From assembly GCA_024743195.1 (NCBI GenBank), contig JANSXE010000009.1:107134-171133 (forward strand): 64,000 nt of DNA. The letters are read 5' to 3'. The notes below the pieces were generated by a model, which saw nothing but the letters and a program-made list of their open reading frames with translations, was not told where the DNA came from and made no database searches. Shown here piece by piece: positions 17,671 through 29,456 of the stretch (positions are counted from its first letter, which is position 1; each line of letters opens with the position of its first letter). The DNA is from Alphaproteobacteria bacterium. GTDB lineage: Bacteria > Pseudomonadota > Alphaproteobacteria > UBA8366 > Aestuariispiraceae. Both the position numbers and the translations under genes were made by a program.

Positions 17671-19008
17671 CTACTTGCACTGCGGGCGCAGCCGCACCAG
17701 GCCCCAGCCGTAGTTTCGGTCGCGCCCGGCGTCGCCCAGATCGTGGGCGTAGCCTTTCATGCTCTCCCGGATGCGGTCGGGATCGGCGGGAAAGCCGGCC
17801 TGCAGATGCAGCGCCACCACCGCCGTGACGAAGGGCGTCGCCATGGAGGTGCCGGACTGTTCGCGCAGGCCGCGCGGCGTCTCGGTCAGAAGCCCGACGC
17901 CCGGGGCCGCGAAATCGATATAGGATCCTCGGTTGGCGTGGGGGTAGAGGTCGAGCCCGCGGTCGATGGCGGTGACGGCCAGGCTCTTCGGATCGGCGGC
18001 CGGCCAGGCGGGCGGGGCGCCGGCGCCCTTGTTGCCGGCGGCGGCGACGATCAGCAGCCCCTTGGCGCTCGCCCGCGCGACGGCGAGGCGCATCAGCTTG
18101 TTGTCGCCGCCGGCGACGGAGAAGTTGGCCACCTGAACCCCGTTCGCGACCAGCCAGTCGACGGCGCGGATCATGGCGGCCAGATTGCCGCGGGTGCGCC
18201 CGCCCCATTCCTCGAAGATGTTGGCCGCGTAGAGCGTGGCGCCCGGCAGCAGGCCGCCGAAGCGCCCGGGCCGCGGTTTGCCGACAAGCAACACCGCAAT
18301 GGCGGTGCCGTGATCCTCCTCCGCCTCCCGGCGCCCCGGTTTGATCAGGCTCTTGTAGACCACGTCCCGGTCGGCCAGCGCGGGATGGCCCAGGTCCACC
18401 GCCCCGTCGATCTGGCCGAGCCGGACGCCCGCCCCGCAGCTTTCCGGCACAGCCCCCCAGCCGACCGTATCGCGCGCGAAGTCCCGCCGCGCCTGGGCGA
18501 GCTGCGGACGCGCCGGCGCTGAGGCCGCGCGGCCCGCCGACAGGTCGAGCAGATCGTTGCTGTCGACGATCGCGTCGGGCAACGCCTCGCGGACGCGCTC
18601 GATCGCGTCGGGCAGGCTCATCGAGGCCGGCGCCTGAACGCGCCACATCTCGATCTCCAGCGCGCCGAGGCTGCTGCGCTCGAGCACCTGGAAGCCGAGA
18701 CCGGAGAGCGTCCCTTCGGCGTCCGGCGGAGGGTCGGCGATCAGCAGTTCGCCGGGCTCCACCTCCTTCTGGAAGGCGTCGGGCTCTTCCTCGACCTCCG
18801 GAACGCCGCTGCCGCTCTGCGAGCCGATGACGCGGCCCTGCTCGTCATATTCGAGGATCGTCCAACTCGAGCCCGTCTCTTGCTGCGCCAAGGCGGGGGC
18901 GGTGGAAAGCGCGAGAACGGCCAGAACGCCCGCCAGCGCCGCGGCGCGGCCGATCGCGCCGCCCAAGGTCCCGGATGCGCCGCCTGTCGCGCCCATGCGC
19001 CGCGCCAT
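17671..19008 (-). CDS. Secreted S8 (subtilisin-like) serine protease
   Basis: 445 residues from the ATG at 19008, 10 bases after the ligA stop and preceded by GAGGAGA. A signal peptide (AALAGVLAVLALSTAPALA, cleavage after Ala41) sends it to the periplasm or outside. Residues about 80-165 look like a propeptide/inhibitor domain (GELLIADPPPDAEGTLSGLG). The protease domain has the full triad: Asp201 (GQIDG), His233 (DHGTAIA) and Ser388 (GTSMATPF), with oxyanion Asn326 (AAAGNKG). It is short of extra C-terminal domains. It ends the long dcw-recN-ligA transcription unit; the substrate is unknown. Close relatives in alphaproteobacteria are usually annotated only as S8 family peptidases. Confidence 0.88.
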   Translation of the reverse strand: MARRMGATGGASGTLGGAIGRAAALAGVLAVLALSTAPALAQQETGSSWTILEYDEQGRVIGSQSGSGVPEVEEEPDAFQKEVEPGELLIADPPPDAEGTLSGLGFQVLERSSLGALEIEMWRVQAPASMSLPDAIERVREALPDAIVDSNDLLDLSAGRAASAPARPQLAQARRDFARDTVGWGAVPESCGAGVRLGQIDGAVDLGHPALADRDVVYKSLIKPGRREAEEDHGTAIAVLLVGKPRPGRFGGLLPGATLYAANIFEEWGGRTRGNLAAMIRAVDWLVANGVQVANFSVAGGDNKLMRLAVARASAKGLLIVAAAGNKGAGAPPAWPAADPKSLAVTAIDRGLDLYPHANRGSYIDFAAPGVGLLTETPRGLREQSGTSMATPFVTAVVALHLQAGFPADPDRIRESMKGYAHDLGDAGRDRNYGWGLVRLRPQCK

Positions 19009-19018
19009 AGTCGTCTCC

Positions 19019-21217
<2,199 letters not shown>

Positions 21218-22888
21218 TCAGGCCTTGGCGCCTTCGCGCAGCCGGTCGGCGGCGGCGCGGGCTTCTTCGGTGATTTCGGCGCCGGAGAGCATGCGGGCGA
21301 TCTCCTCGCGGCGATGATCGTCGGCCAGACGCTCGACGGCGGTGGACATGTGGCCGTTGCGCTCCGCCTTGGCGACGCGCCAATGGTCCGCGCCGCGGGC
21401 GGCGACCTGCGGGCTGTGCGTGACGACGAGGAGCTGCAGCCGCGTCGCCAGCCGGTCCAGCCGCTCGCCCACCGCCGCGGCGGTGGCGCCGCCGACGCCG
21501 CTGTCGACCTCGTCGAAGACCAGGGTGGGCACCGTCCCGACCTCCGCCAGACAGACTTTTACGGCCAGCAGAAACCGGCTCAACTCCCCGCCGGAGGCGA
21601 TCTTGTCCAAGGGCCCCGCCGGCATGCCGGGGTTCGTCTGCACCCGGAAGGCGACGCGGTCGATCCCGCGCGGCCCCCAGTCGCGTTCTTCCAGGGGCTC
21701 GACGGCCGTCTCGAACCGCGCCTTCTCCAGCTTCAGGGGCGGCAGCTCCGCGTTGACCGCCGTGTCGAGCCGTGCGGCCGCCGCCCGGCGCTTTTGGGAC
21801 AGGGACTCGGCGGCGCTGAGATAGGCCTTCCGCGCGGCCCCGGCCGCCGCCTCCAACTCGGCGAGCTTCTCCTCGCCCGCGTCGATCAGCGTCAGGCGCT
21901 CGCCCAACCGCTCGCGGACGGCCGGGAGCTCGTCGACGTCCACCCCATGCTTGCGCGCGGCGTCGCGCAGGGCGAAGAGCCGCTCCTCCACGGCCTCCAC
22001 ATCCTCGCCGCCGCCGTCGAGGTCGGCGCCGGCGCGGTTGAGGGCCGCGACGGCCTCCTCCGCCTCGACCGCCGCACGGGCCAGCGCGGCCGTCGCCTCG
22101 TCGAGCCGACCGCCGGCCTTTGCGGCCGCGCGGTCGAGCGCGCGCTGGGCGGCGGCGATGCGGCTCTCCGCGCCGTCCTGTCCGCCGATCTGGTCGAGGG
22201 CGGTGGTGACGGCTTCTGCGATCTGCTCGGCGCTCTGCAGGAACTGCCGGCGGTCGGCCAGATCCTGCTCCTCGCCCGGCTTTGGCGCCAGGCGGTCGAG
22301 CTCCTCCGCCGAGAAGCGCAGGAACGCCTCTTCCGCTCGCGCCGCCTCCGCGTCGCGCCGGGCGGCTTCGAGCGCGCCGTCAGCGGTTCGCCAGGCCGCA
22401 TAGGCCCGCTCGACGGCGCCGCGCTCGCGATCCAGCCGGCCGAAGGAATCGAGCAGCCGGCGGTGCGTGCCGGCGTCCATCAGGCCCTGTTGATCGAACT
22501 GCCCCTGGATTTCGACCAGCGTCTCGCCGAGTTGCTTGAGGAGACCGACGCCGCAGGGCGCGTCGTTGACGAAGGCCTTGCTGCGCCCGTCGGCGGAGAG
22601 CACGCGCTTGAGCGTCAGGCGCTCTTCGGGATCGATTTCATGCTCGGCCAGAAGCGCCCAGACCGGATGATCCTCCGGCGGGTGGAACCCGGCGGCGACG
22701 GTGGCCTTGTCGGCCCCCGGCCGAACCAGCTTCGCCTCCGCCCGGCGGCCGAGGGCGAGGCCCAGCGCGTCCAGCAGGATGGACTTGCCCGCGCCCGTTT
22801 CGCCGGTGAGCACCGCGAGCCCGGGCGCGAAATCGAGATCGAGCCGGTCGATCAGCACCACGTCGCGGATGGAGAGATCGGTCAGCAT
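21218..22888 (-). CDS. recN: DNA repair protein RecN
   Basis: SMC-like ATPase acting early in double-strand break repair. 556 residues. N-terminal Walker A GETGAGKS (29-36), long central coiled-coil arms (about 150-370, rich in Ala/Glu/Arg heptads), and C-terminal signature/Walker B region (SGGELSRFLLAVKVCL; TLVFDEVDSGVGGATAAAVG; VVTHSPQVAARGADHW). Starts 22 bases after the bamD stop. No LexA-like site is evident directly before it, so it probably depends on read-through from upstream genes. Confidence 0.96.
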   Translation of the reverse strand: MLTDLSIRDVVLIDRLDLDFAPGLAVLTGETGAGKSILLDALGLALGRRAEAKLVRPGADKATVAAGFHPPEDHPVWALLAEHEIDPEERLTLKRVLSADGRSKAFVNDAPCGVGLLKQLGETLVEIQGQFDQQGLMDAGTHRRLLDSFGRLDRERGAVERAYAAWRTADGALEAARRDAEAARAEEAFLRFSAEELDRLAPKPGEEQDLADRRQFLQSAEQIAEAVTTALDQIGGQDGAESRIAAAQRALDRAAAKAGGRLDEATAALARAAVEAEEAVAALNRAGADLDGGGEDVEAVEERLFALRDAARKHGVDVDELPAVRERLGERLTLIDAGEEKLAELEAAAGAARKAYLSAAESLSQKRRAAAARLDTAVNAELPPLKLEKARFETAVEPLEERDWGPRGIDRVAFRVQTNPGMPAGPLDKIASGGELSRFLLAVKVCLAEVGTVPTLVFDEVDSGVGGATAAAVGERLDRLATRLQLLVVTHSPQVAARGADHWRVAKAERNGHMSTAVERLADDHRREEIARMLSGAEITEEARAAADRLREGAKA

Positions 22889-22910
22889 GGGGGCCAGAGC
22901 GCCTCGCGCG

Positions 22911-23771
22911 TCAGAAGATCCAGTTCCAGGCCGCGCCGAGCCAGGAGCGGTCGTCGCGTTCCTCGGCGAGATCCCGGCCCTCCAGCAGCGCGTAGGAATC
23001 GCGATACCAATCGCTGCCCGGGAAGTTGTGGCCGAGCACGGCGGCGGCCATCTGCGCCTCCTGCGTGACGCCCAGCGCCAGATAGCTCTCCACCAGACGG
23101 TGCAGCGCCTCGGGCACGTGCGTCGTGGTCTGGTATTGTTCGATCACCGTCTTGAAGCGATTGATCGAGGCGAAATGCTCGTCGCGCGCCTGATAGAAAC
23201 GCCCGATCTCCATCTCCTTGCCGGCCAGATGGTCCTTGGTCAGATCGATCTTCAGGGCGGCGTCGCGCGCGAACTCCGAGGTCGGGAAGCGCTGCACCAC
23301 CTGTTGCAGCGCGTTCAGCGCCAGCTCCGTCACCCGCTGGTCGCGCTGCACGTCGACGATCTGCTCGTAGTAGCTGATGGCGCGCAGATAATAGGCGTAG
23401 GCGATGTCGCGGTTGCCGGGATGGAGATTGATGAAGCGGTCGAGAGAGATGATCGCTTCGTCGTAATTGTCCGCAAGATAGTTGGCGTAGGCGGTCATGA
23501 GTTGCGCCTTGGTGGCCCAGACCGAGTAGGGGTGCTGACGGTCCACCTCTTCGAAGGCGAGGACCGCCGCTTCGAAATTGTCGACTTCTAGCTGGTCCAT
23601 CGCCTCGTTGTAGAGTTCTTCCACGGGGCGCTCGACATATTCCGGCTCCTCGTCGCCGGAGCACGCGACGAGCCCGAGCGCGAGCAGGCCGATGAGCCCC
23701 GCACGCAGGCCGCGCCCCCGGCGATTCGAGCCGGAGGCGTTAGGGGATGCGGTCGTCGTCGAACGCGTCAC
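22911..23771 (-). CDS. bamD: Outer membrane assembly lipoprotein BamD
   Basis: Essential lipoprotein of the BAM complex that inserts beta-barrel proteins. I choose the GTG at 23771 (AAGGGG upstream), giving 286 residues; an ATG at 23813 would add 14 residues without a visible Shine-Dalgarno. Signal peptide LRAGLIGLLALGLVA leads to the lipidated Cys37. The mature part is built of TPR-like helix pairs (ELYNEAMDQLEVDNFEAA, DRFINLHPGNRDIAYAYY, VQRFPTSEFARDA) typical of YfiO/BamD. It lies between lpxC and recN, as in many alphaproteobacteria. Confidence 0.94.
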   Translation of the reverse strand: MTRSTTTASPNASGSNRRGRGLRAGLIGLLALGLVACSGDEEPEYVERPVEELYNEAMDQLEVDNFEAAVLAFEEVDRQHPYSVWATKAQLMTAYANYLADNYDEAIISLDRFINLHPGNRDIAYAYYLRAISYYEQIVDVQRDQRVTELALNALQQVVQRFPTSEFARDAALKIDLTKDHLAGKEMEIGRFYQARDEHFASINRFKTVIEQYQTTTHVPEALHRLVESYLALGVTQEAQMAAAVLGHNFPGSDWYRDSYALLEGRDLAEERDDRSWLGAAWNWIF

Positions 23772-23942
23772 AGAGGAGCCCCTTAACGGATGGACCGATC
23801 GTCCCTCTGTCATAGTGCGTGCCGGGCGTCCCGAAAAGGGGGGATCGGACCCGGCGCCGGCCGTCAGGGAAGCCGACGGCCGGTCCGCGCGTTGCCGGTC
23901 CGAAGGGGAGGATGGACGAGCCGCGGCGGCTCCGACGTCGTC

Positions 23943-24977
23943 TCAGACGGCGAGCGCCTGAAGATCCTGCACCGGGACGAGCGCCCAGTTGTCGGCGTCG
24001 GCGAACAGCGCCCGCAGGAGCTTGTTGTTGAGCCCGTGGCCGGTGCGCCGGCCGCGCAGCCGGCCCGTCAGCTCATGCCCGGCGAGCGCCATGTCGCCGA
24101 TGCAGTCGAGCGCCTTGTGCCGGACGAACTCATCCTCGAAGCGCAGGCCGTCCTCGTTCATGATCCGGTCGCCGTCGACGACGACCGCGTTCTCCAGGCT
24201 GCCGCCGCGGGCGAGGCCGGCGGCGCGCAGCGCCTCGACCTCATGCAGGAAGCCGAAGGTGCGGGCCTGACAGATCTCCCGCTTGAAGGCGGCGCCGGAG
24301 AATTCGATCGCCATTTCCTGGCGGCCGATGGCGGCCGAGTCGAAATCGATGCCGAGCGTGATGGAGAAGCCCTCGCCGGGCTCCAGCTCGGCGCGGGCCG
24401 CGCCCTCCTCGACCGCGACCGGGCGGCGCACGACCAGCGTGCGGCGCGCGGCCGGCTGTTCGACGACGCCGGCGCAATCGATCAGAAAGACGAAGGGCTC
24501 GCTGCTGCCGTCCATGATGGGGACTTCCGGGCCGTCGATCTCGACCAGCGCATTGTCGACGCCGCAGCCGGCGAGCGCGGCCATCAGATGCTCGACCGTC
24601 CCGACGCGCGTTCCGTGATCGTTGCTGAGCACGGTGCACAGGCGGGTGTCCACCACCGCGTCGTACCGGGCGGGCACGTCACGGGCGCCGTTCTTGAGGT
24701 CGGTGCGGCGGAACAGCACCCCGTGATCCGGCCCCGCCGGAACGAGAGTCATGGAAACGGTCTCGCCGCTGTGCAGGCCCACGCCGCGGCACTGGATCGG
24801 GGATTTCAGGGTGCGCTGCAGGAGCCGCGGCGCGTCCGACCGCGGGGCGCCGCCCGTCGCCGCATTGCCCGTCGCCGCATTTCCCGTCGCCGACCAGCGC
24901 GCGCCGAATCCGTTGGCTTCGCTCATCCCATCCAGCATCGCTGTCCCCAGACCTTCCCCGAACTCTCGAAACGCCAC
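23943..24977 (-). CDS. lpxC: UDP-3-O-acyl-N-acetylglucosamine deacetylase LpxC
   Basis: Committed, zinc-dependent step of lipid A synthesis. 344 residues from the GTG at 24977, chosen because GAGAGGA lies 7 bases upstream; it gives a 50-residue N-terminal tail with a repeated ATGNA segment before the true domain (TLKSPIQCRGVGLHSGETVS). Zinc ligands are visible in VGTVEHLMAAL and in HKALDCIGDMALAGHELTG (His and Asp), with the catalytic His in the second segment. The ftsZ-lpxC order is conserved. A candidate promoter at 25065-25093 could allow expression independent of ftsZ. Confidence 0.95.
   Translation of the reverse strand: MAFREFGEGLGTAMLDGMSEANGFGARWSATGNAATGNAATGGAPRSDAPRLLQRTLKSPIQCRGVGLHSGETVSMTLVPAGPDHGVLFRRTDLKNGARDVPARYDAVVDTRLCTVLSNDHGTRVGTVEHLMAALAGCGVDNALVEIDGPEVPIMDGSSEPFVFLIDCAGVVEQPAARRTLVVRRPVAVEEGAARAELEPGEGFSITLGIDFDSAAIGRQEMAIEFSGAAFKREICQARTFGFLHEVEALRAAGLARGGSLENAVVVDGDRIMNEDGLRFEDEFVRHKALDCIGDMALAGHELTGRLRGRRTGHGLNNKLLRALFADADNWALVPVQDLQALAV
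24859..24888. repeat. In-frame 15-bp repeat in the LpxC N-terminal tail
   Basis: Two adjacent units, gccgcattgcccgtc (24859-24873) and gccgcatttcccgtc (24874-24888), with a shorter related stretch before them. They encode the GNAAT repeats ahead of the catalytic domain. Confidence 0.75.
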
Positions 24978-25064
24978 AAACCCATCCTCTCAACCTGTCG
25001 CCCGGTTCGTGCGGAAAGCCGCAGGAGCCAGACGCTTAACGCGCGCCTTTAGCGGGCTGTCCGT

Positions 25065-25093
25065 TGTCTAACAGCGGCCCCGCAAGCTCTCAA
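25065..25093 (-). promoter_or_regulatory. Candidate promoter of lpxC
   Basis: Minus strand TTGAGA (25088-25093), 17-base spacer, TAGACA (25065-25070). The -35 box is close to consensus, the -10 box only half. It would give a leader of about 80 bases. Confidence 0.35.
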
Positions 25094-25207
25094 ATCAATA
25101 AGTGTTTCGGAATGTTGCACTGCGGGGGCGTCGCCCGCGCGGCGCATTGTCGAACGAAGGGCTCATCAACACGCGGGCCCTTGAGGAAACTGCGGCCCGA
25201 TCCAGTT

Positions 25208-25236
25208 CGGCCGCCCCCCATGACGGGGGGCGGCCG
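25208..25236 (-). terminator. Strong hairpin after ftsZ
   Basis: Perfect 12-bp inverted repeat, cggccgcccccc (25208-25219) and ggggggcggccg (25225-25236), with a 5-base loop, about 70 bases after the ftsZ stop. No U-run follows, so it may be a terminator that needs help, or an mRNA 3'-end stabiliser. Confidence 0.55.
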
Positions 25237-25305
25237 CACCGGTCCTGGCTCCGATGATTTACGCCCTCGCGGGCGGACCGTACGGGCGGTCGGCCCGTGC
25301 GCCGG

Positions 25306-27111
25306 TCAGTTCGCCTGACGGCGCAGAAACGCCGGGATCTCCAGCATCTCCTCCTCCGCCCGCGTCGGGGCGAGGTCCTCCGCGGGGGCGGCCTGTTGGG
25401 CGCCGGCGGCGGGCTCCGCCGTACGCTCCTCGCGCACCGCCTCCTCCGGGGTCTTTCCGTCCGGACGCTTCAGCAGCGTCGGCTCCGCCGGCTTCTGCGG
25501 CCGGGGCGGCTCGTCGCGCGCCGGGCCGAGGCCGAGGCCGGTCATCCGGCTGAACAGGCTCGGCTTCGGCTTCGTCTTGCCCGCCTCGCGTCCGCCGGCG
25601 TTGGCCAGGGCCGCCTCGGCGAAGGCGTCGGCCCGACCCGCTTCGCGGGCCTTTTGAGCGTCCTCCGGGCGGGCCGGCTGCGGCGGAATGAAGGCGTCGC
25701 GCGGACGCACCGGGGCCGGCGCCTCGTCCGCCTTCGCAGCGGCCGTGGCAGAGGCAGGGGCAGAGGCAGAGGCAGGGGCAGAGGCCGGCGCCGTGGCGGG
25801 GGCCGGGGCGGGGGCTTCGGCTTCCGCTTTCGGGGCCGGCTCCTCGACCGGGAACAGTTCGGCCTCCTGCGGCGCGGCGGCCGCGTCGGCGGGGGCGTCC
25901 TCGACCGCCTCGGCGTCGGACGCCGCCGGCTCGGCCGGCTCGCCCGCCTCCGCGGGAATCGGGGCGTCGGCGACGCCGCCGGTCGGATCGATCGCCGGCG
26001 CCTCCGCGACAGCCTCGGCCGGCGCCGCCTCTTCGGCGACGATCGGCTCGACGTCCGCGGTCTCCGAGACCTCGGCGGCCGGACGCTCGCGCCCGCGCAG
26101 CGGGGTGGCGGCCGCCGGGCGGCGCGGCGCGGCGGCGTAGGCCTCGCCGTCGATGCCGGTCGCCACGACGGAGACCCGCATCAGGCCCTCAAGGCTCTCG
26201 TCGAAGGTGGAGCCGAAGATGATGTTGGCCTCCGCGTCGACTTCCTCGCGGATGCGGTTGGCCGCCTCGTCGACCTCGAACAGGGTCATGTCGGGCCCGC
26301 CGGTGATGTTGATCAGCACGCCCCGCGCGCCCTTCATCGACACGTCCTCGAGCAGCGGGTTCGAGATCGCGCTTTCCGCGGCGACGATGGCGCGGCTCTC
26401 GCCCTCCGCCTCGCCGGTGCCCATCATGGCCTTGCCCATCTCGCCCATCACCGTGCGGATGTCGGCGAAATCGAGATTGATCAGACCGGGCATGATCATC
26501 AGGTCGGTGACCCCGCGCACGCCGGAATAGAGCACGTCGTCGGCCATCTTGAAGGCGTCCGCGAAGGTCGTCTTCTCGTTGGCGACGCGGAACAGGTTCT
26601 GGTTCGGGATGATGATCAGCGTGTCGACGAACTGCTGCAGTTCGCCGATGCCGTGCTCGGCCGCCTTCATCCGGTGCACGCCTTCGAAGTGGAAGGGGCG
26701 GGTGACGACGCCGACGGTCAGGAGACCGGCGTCGCGCGCGGCCTCCGCGATCACGGGCGCCGCGCCGGTGCCGGTGCCGCCGCCCATGCCGGCGGTGATG
26801 AAGACCATGTTGGCGCCCTGGAGATGGTCGAGCACCTCCTCCATGGATTCGAGGGCCGCGTCGCGGCCGAGCTCCGGCCGGGCGCCGGCGCCGAGACCTT
26901 TGGTCACTGTCGCGCCGAGCTGGATCTTGCGGTCCGCCTCGGACTGCTTCAACGCCTGGGCGTCGGTGTTGGCGACCACGAACTCCACCCCTTCGAGGTT
27001 GGAGCGGATCATGTTGTTGACGGCGTTGCCGCCGGCGCCGCCGACGCCGACGACTACGATTCTCGGCTTCAAGTCGCCCTCCACGGTCGGGGCTTGGATG
27101 GTGATGGTCAT
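25306..27111 (-). CDS. ftsZ: Cell division protein FtsZ (long-linker form)
   Basis: Tubulin-like GTPase that forms the Z ring. 601 residues, well above the 380-400 of E. coli. The globular domain (about 1-325) contains [13 protein letters not shown], the tubulin signature GGGTGTG (110-116) and the T7 loop [11 protein letters not shown]. It is followed by a 260-residue Ala/Pro/Glu-rich disordered linker with internal repeats ([13 protein letters not shown]), then the conserved C-terminal peptide [12 protein letters not shown] that binds FtsA. Long linkers are known in alphaproteobacteria such as Caulobacter. Start ATG 27111 has AAGGAGG upstream. It is the last classical dcw gene before lpxC. 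Confidence 0.97.
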   Translation of the reverse strand: MTITIQAPTVEGDLKPRIVVVGVGGAGGNAVNNMIRSNLEGVEFVVANTDAQALKQSEADRKIQLGATVTKGLGAGARPELGRDAALESMEEVLDHLQGANMVFITAGMGGGTGTGAAPVIAEAARDAGLLTVGVVTRPFHFEGVHRMKAAEHGIGELQQFVDTLIIIPNQNLFRVANEKTTFADAFKMADDVLYSGVRGVTDLMIMPGLINLDFADIRTVMGEMGKAMMGTGEAEGESRAIVAAESAISNPLLEDVSMKGARGVLINITGGPDMTLFEVDEAANRIREEVDAEANIIFGSTFDESLEGLMRVSVVATGIDGEAYAAAPRRPAAATPLRGRERPAAEVSETADVEPIVAEEAAPAEAVAEAPAIDPTGGVADAPIPAEAGEPAEPAASDAEAVEDAPADAAAAPQEAELFPVEEPAPKAEAEAPAPAPATAPASAPASASAPASATAAAKADEAPAPVRPRDAFIPPQPARPEDAQKAREAGRADAFAEAALANAGGREAGKTKPKPSLFSRMTGLGLGPARDEPPRPQKPAEPTLLKRPDGKTPEEAVREERTAEPAAGAQQAAPAEDLAPTRAEEEMLEIPAFLRRQAN

Positions 27112-27276
27112 GACCGACCTCCTTTCTAATCTATCAGAGCCAGGAAGACCGGCGCCAGCCGCTGGACGGGCGGATGGGCCGGTGCGAACCGCGGCGCGGG
27201 ATGCGCGCGCGGCGCCTCGGGGGCCGCGGCGCGAGGCGCGCCGGCGGCGTCGTTTCGGATCGGGCGGCGGGCGCGG

Positions 27277-28515
27277 TCAGAAGTTGTCACGGAACCACCC
27301 TCCCATGCGGGCGAAGAAGCCGCCCTGACCGGCCGTCTGCGGAACGGCGGCTGTGCGCGCCTCGCCCCGGTCGTCGACCGCGAAATGCAACAGACCGGCG
27401 GCGGTCGCGAAGGCGGGGCCGCCGGTCGCTTCGGCGAGCCCGGCGACGCCGAGCGGCCGGCCGTGACGCACCTGTTTGCCCAGGATGCGTCCGGCCGCGT
27501 CGCGCACGCCGGGAAGCTGGCTCGCCCCGCCGGTCAGCACCACGCGGTGCCCGGCCGCGCCGGCGGCGCCGGACGCGTCGAGGCGGCGCTTCACCAGTTC
27601 GAAGGTCTCCTCGATGCGGGCCTGGATGATCGAGACCAGGAAGCTCTTCGGCACGCGGTTGGACGACGCGTCGTCCTCTTCGCCGACCTGCGGCGCGTCG
27701 AGCAGTTCGCGGTCGTCCGAGGCCGCCGGCACCGCGCTGCCGTAGAGCGTCTTGAGCCGTTCCGCATGCGCGATCGGGGTCGAGAGACCGCGCGCGATGT
27801 CGGAGGTGACGTGCTGTCCGCCGACCGGCACGCAGTCGGCGTGCACCGCCGCCCCTTCGTAGAAGACGCAGAAGCTGGTGGCGCCGCCGCCCATGTCGAT
27901 CAAGACGGCGCCGAGATCCTTCTCGTCCTCGACCAGCGCGGCGAGGCCGGCGGCGTAGGGGGCGACCGCCAGATCGCGGATCGACAGGTGACAACGCGAC
28001 ACGCAGGTCGCGATGTTCTGGACTGCGGCCCGGTTGGCGGTCACCAGATGCATCTTCACGCCCAGCGTCTGACCGTGCATGCCGCGCGGTTCGTGCAGCA
28101 GCGGGCCGCCGTCGACCGAATAGCCGACCGGCACGGCGTGCAGCAGCATCCGGTCCTGCAAATCGACGGAGTTGCGGGCGTCCTGCAGCAGCCGACGCAG
28201 GTCCAGATCGCGGATCGCGCCGCCGCCGATCACCATCTCGCGCAGGAGTTGGGTGGACTTCAAATGCGGGCCCGAGACGGAGACGATCACCTCCTCGATC
28301 GTGGCGCCGGCCATCTGTTCGGCCGCGTGGACGGCGGCGAGGATTGCGCGATAGGCGCTTTCCATATCGACCAGCACGCCGCCGCGCACGCCGGCCGACG
28401 CGTGGTGGCTCATGCCGGCCACGCGGATGCGGCCGGCCTCCGTCACCTTCGCGATGAAGCAGCAGATCTTGGTCGACCCGATATCGAGCGCCGCTATGGT
28501 GCGTTCCGTCGCCAC
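27277..28515 (-). CDS. ftsA: Cell division protein FtsA
   Basis: Actin-like protein that tethers FtsZ to the membrane. 412 residues from the GTG at 28515, which puts ATERTIAALDIGSTKICCF at the N-terminus as in other alphaproteobacterial FtsA; GAGGA lies 10 bases upstream. Visible are the phosphate-1 loop (DIGSTKICC), the 1C-domain region, phosphate-2 (AVLIDMGGGATSFCVF) and the adenosine motif (VVLTGGASQLPGV). The C-terminus GGFFARMGGWFRDNF is the amphipathic membrane-targeting helix. 44 bases separate it from ftsQ and 165 from ftsZ. Confidence 0.95.
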   Translation of the reverse strand: MATERTIAALDIGSTKICCFIAKVTEAGRIRVAGMSHHASAGVRGGVLVDMESAYRAILAAVHAAEQMAGATIEEVIVSVSGPHLKSTQLLREMVIGGGAIRDLDLRRLLQDARNSVDLQDRMLLHAVPVGYSVDGGPLLHEPRGMHGQTLGVKMHLVTANRAAVQNIATCVSRCHLSIRDLAVAPYAAGLAALVEDEKDLGAVLIDMGGGATSFCVFYEGAAVHADCVPVGGQHVTSDIARGLSTPIAHAERLKTLYGSAVPAASDDRELLDAPQVGEEDDASSNRVPKSFLVSIIQARIEETFELVKRRLDASGAAGAAGHRVVLTGGASQLPGVRDAAGRILGKQVRHGRPLGVAGLAEATGGPAFATAAGLLHFAVDDRGEARTAAVPQTAGQGGFFARMGGWFRDNF

Positions 28516-28559
28516 GATCCCGTAATCCTCTTCCACATCCGCCGGACGAACCCGGCCGA

Positions 28560-29456
28560 TCACGTTTCCTCGCCAGTCGTTCGCGCGCGAAGCTGCAGCG
28601 CGCCGTCGCGCGTCAGCCGCGCGATCACGCGGTCCGGCTGGCGCAGATCGACCGCCGTCACCGCGCGGCTCAACACCGCGTGATCGCGCTCGAGTTGCGC
28701 CAGACGCCGCCAACCGCCCGCCGGGTCGTCTTCCGGCAGGCGCACGTCGACGCCATGGTCGAACCGCAGGTTCCAGCGCCGCTCGCTCATCCAGACCGCC
28801 GCCAGAAGGCGCGCCTTCAGCGCCGGCTCGCTGTCCAGGATGTCGAGCAGTTCGGCGGCCTTCTTATGGGCGCCCGGGCCGACCAGGACCTTCAGGTGTC
28901 GGCGCCGATCGACGTCCTGCGAACCGATCACGGCGCCGGCTCGATCGATCAGCACGAACTCGCCGTCGCGCTGCCAGATGGCGGCGGCCTCGCGTTCGGC
29001 GATGCGCACGACCAACGTGTCTGGAAGACGCCGCTCCACCTGCGCGGTCGCGACCCAACCCAGCGCCTCCACCTTGGCGCGCAGGATCTCCGGGTCGAGC
29101 GCGAGGATCGGCGCGCCGATCTCGACCTCCAACGCCTCCAGCAACTGCGCGCGGTCTGTCTCCTTGCGGCCTGCGACATAGACTTCGCGCAGCGCCAGCC
29201 CGGCGTCCGCCGTGGCGTCGAGCGCCGCGGTCTGCGTCGCGGCGACCGCGCGCGCCAGCGCGCCGGACTGGACCGTCCAGGCGCCCGCACCCAAAAGCGC
29301 GGCCAGGCCGAGCAGGCCGGCCCCGCCGAGGAGCGCGCGCTTCACCCAAGGCTGGTCGAGGCGCCGCGCGCGCCCGCGGCGTCCGCGGCCGCCCTGACCC
29401 GACAGGCGGGTCCAGAGGGAGGGCCTGCGCGCGCTGCGCTTGCTTCCGCCGCTCAT
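28560..29456 (-). CDS. ftsQ: Cell division protein FtsQ
   Basis: Bitopic divisome protein linking early and late division proteins. 298 residues. A basic cytoplasmic tail ([20 protein letters not shown]) is followed by one membrane helix ([20 protein letters not shown], about 42-61), a POTRA domain ([20 protein letters not shown] and neighbours, about 90-160) and the FtsQ beta domain ([29 protein letters not shown]). ATG at 29456 overlaps the murB stop as ATGA. The ddl gene that usually lies between murB and ftsQ is missing. Confidence 0.93.
   Translation of the reverse strand: MSGGSKRSARRPSLWTRLSGQGGRGRRGRARRLDQPWVKRALLGGAGLLGLAALLGAGAWTVQSGALARAVAATQTAALDATADAGLALREVYVAGRKETDRAQLLEALEVEIGAPILALDPEILRAKVEALGWVATAQVERRLPDTLVVRIAEREAAAIWQRDGEFVLIDRAGAVIGSQDVDRRRHLKVLVGPGAHKKAAELLDILDSEPALKARLLAAVWMSERRWNLRFDHGVDVRLPEDDPAGGWRRLAQLERDHAVLSRAVTAVDLRQPDRVIARLTRDGALQLRARTTGEET

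Larger units (their letters stand above)
24978..25305. other. Intergenic region, ftsZ to lpxC (328 bp)
   Basis: Holds a very stable hairpin just after ftsZ (25208-25236) and a candidate lpxC promoter (25065-25093). The stretch 25094-25207 includes an AT-richer segment (caaatcaataagtgtttcgg) but no gene that I can support. Confidence 0.5.

Noticed and set aside
23772..23813. ATG at 23813 as the bamD start
   Set aside because: No Shine-Dalgarno is visible there and it only lengthens the tail before the lipoprotein signal; the GTG at 23771 with AAGGGG is preferred, though not proven.
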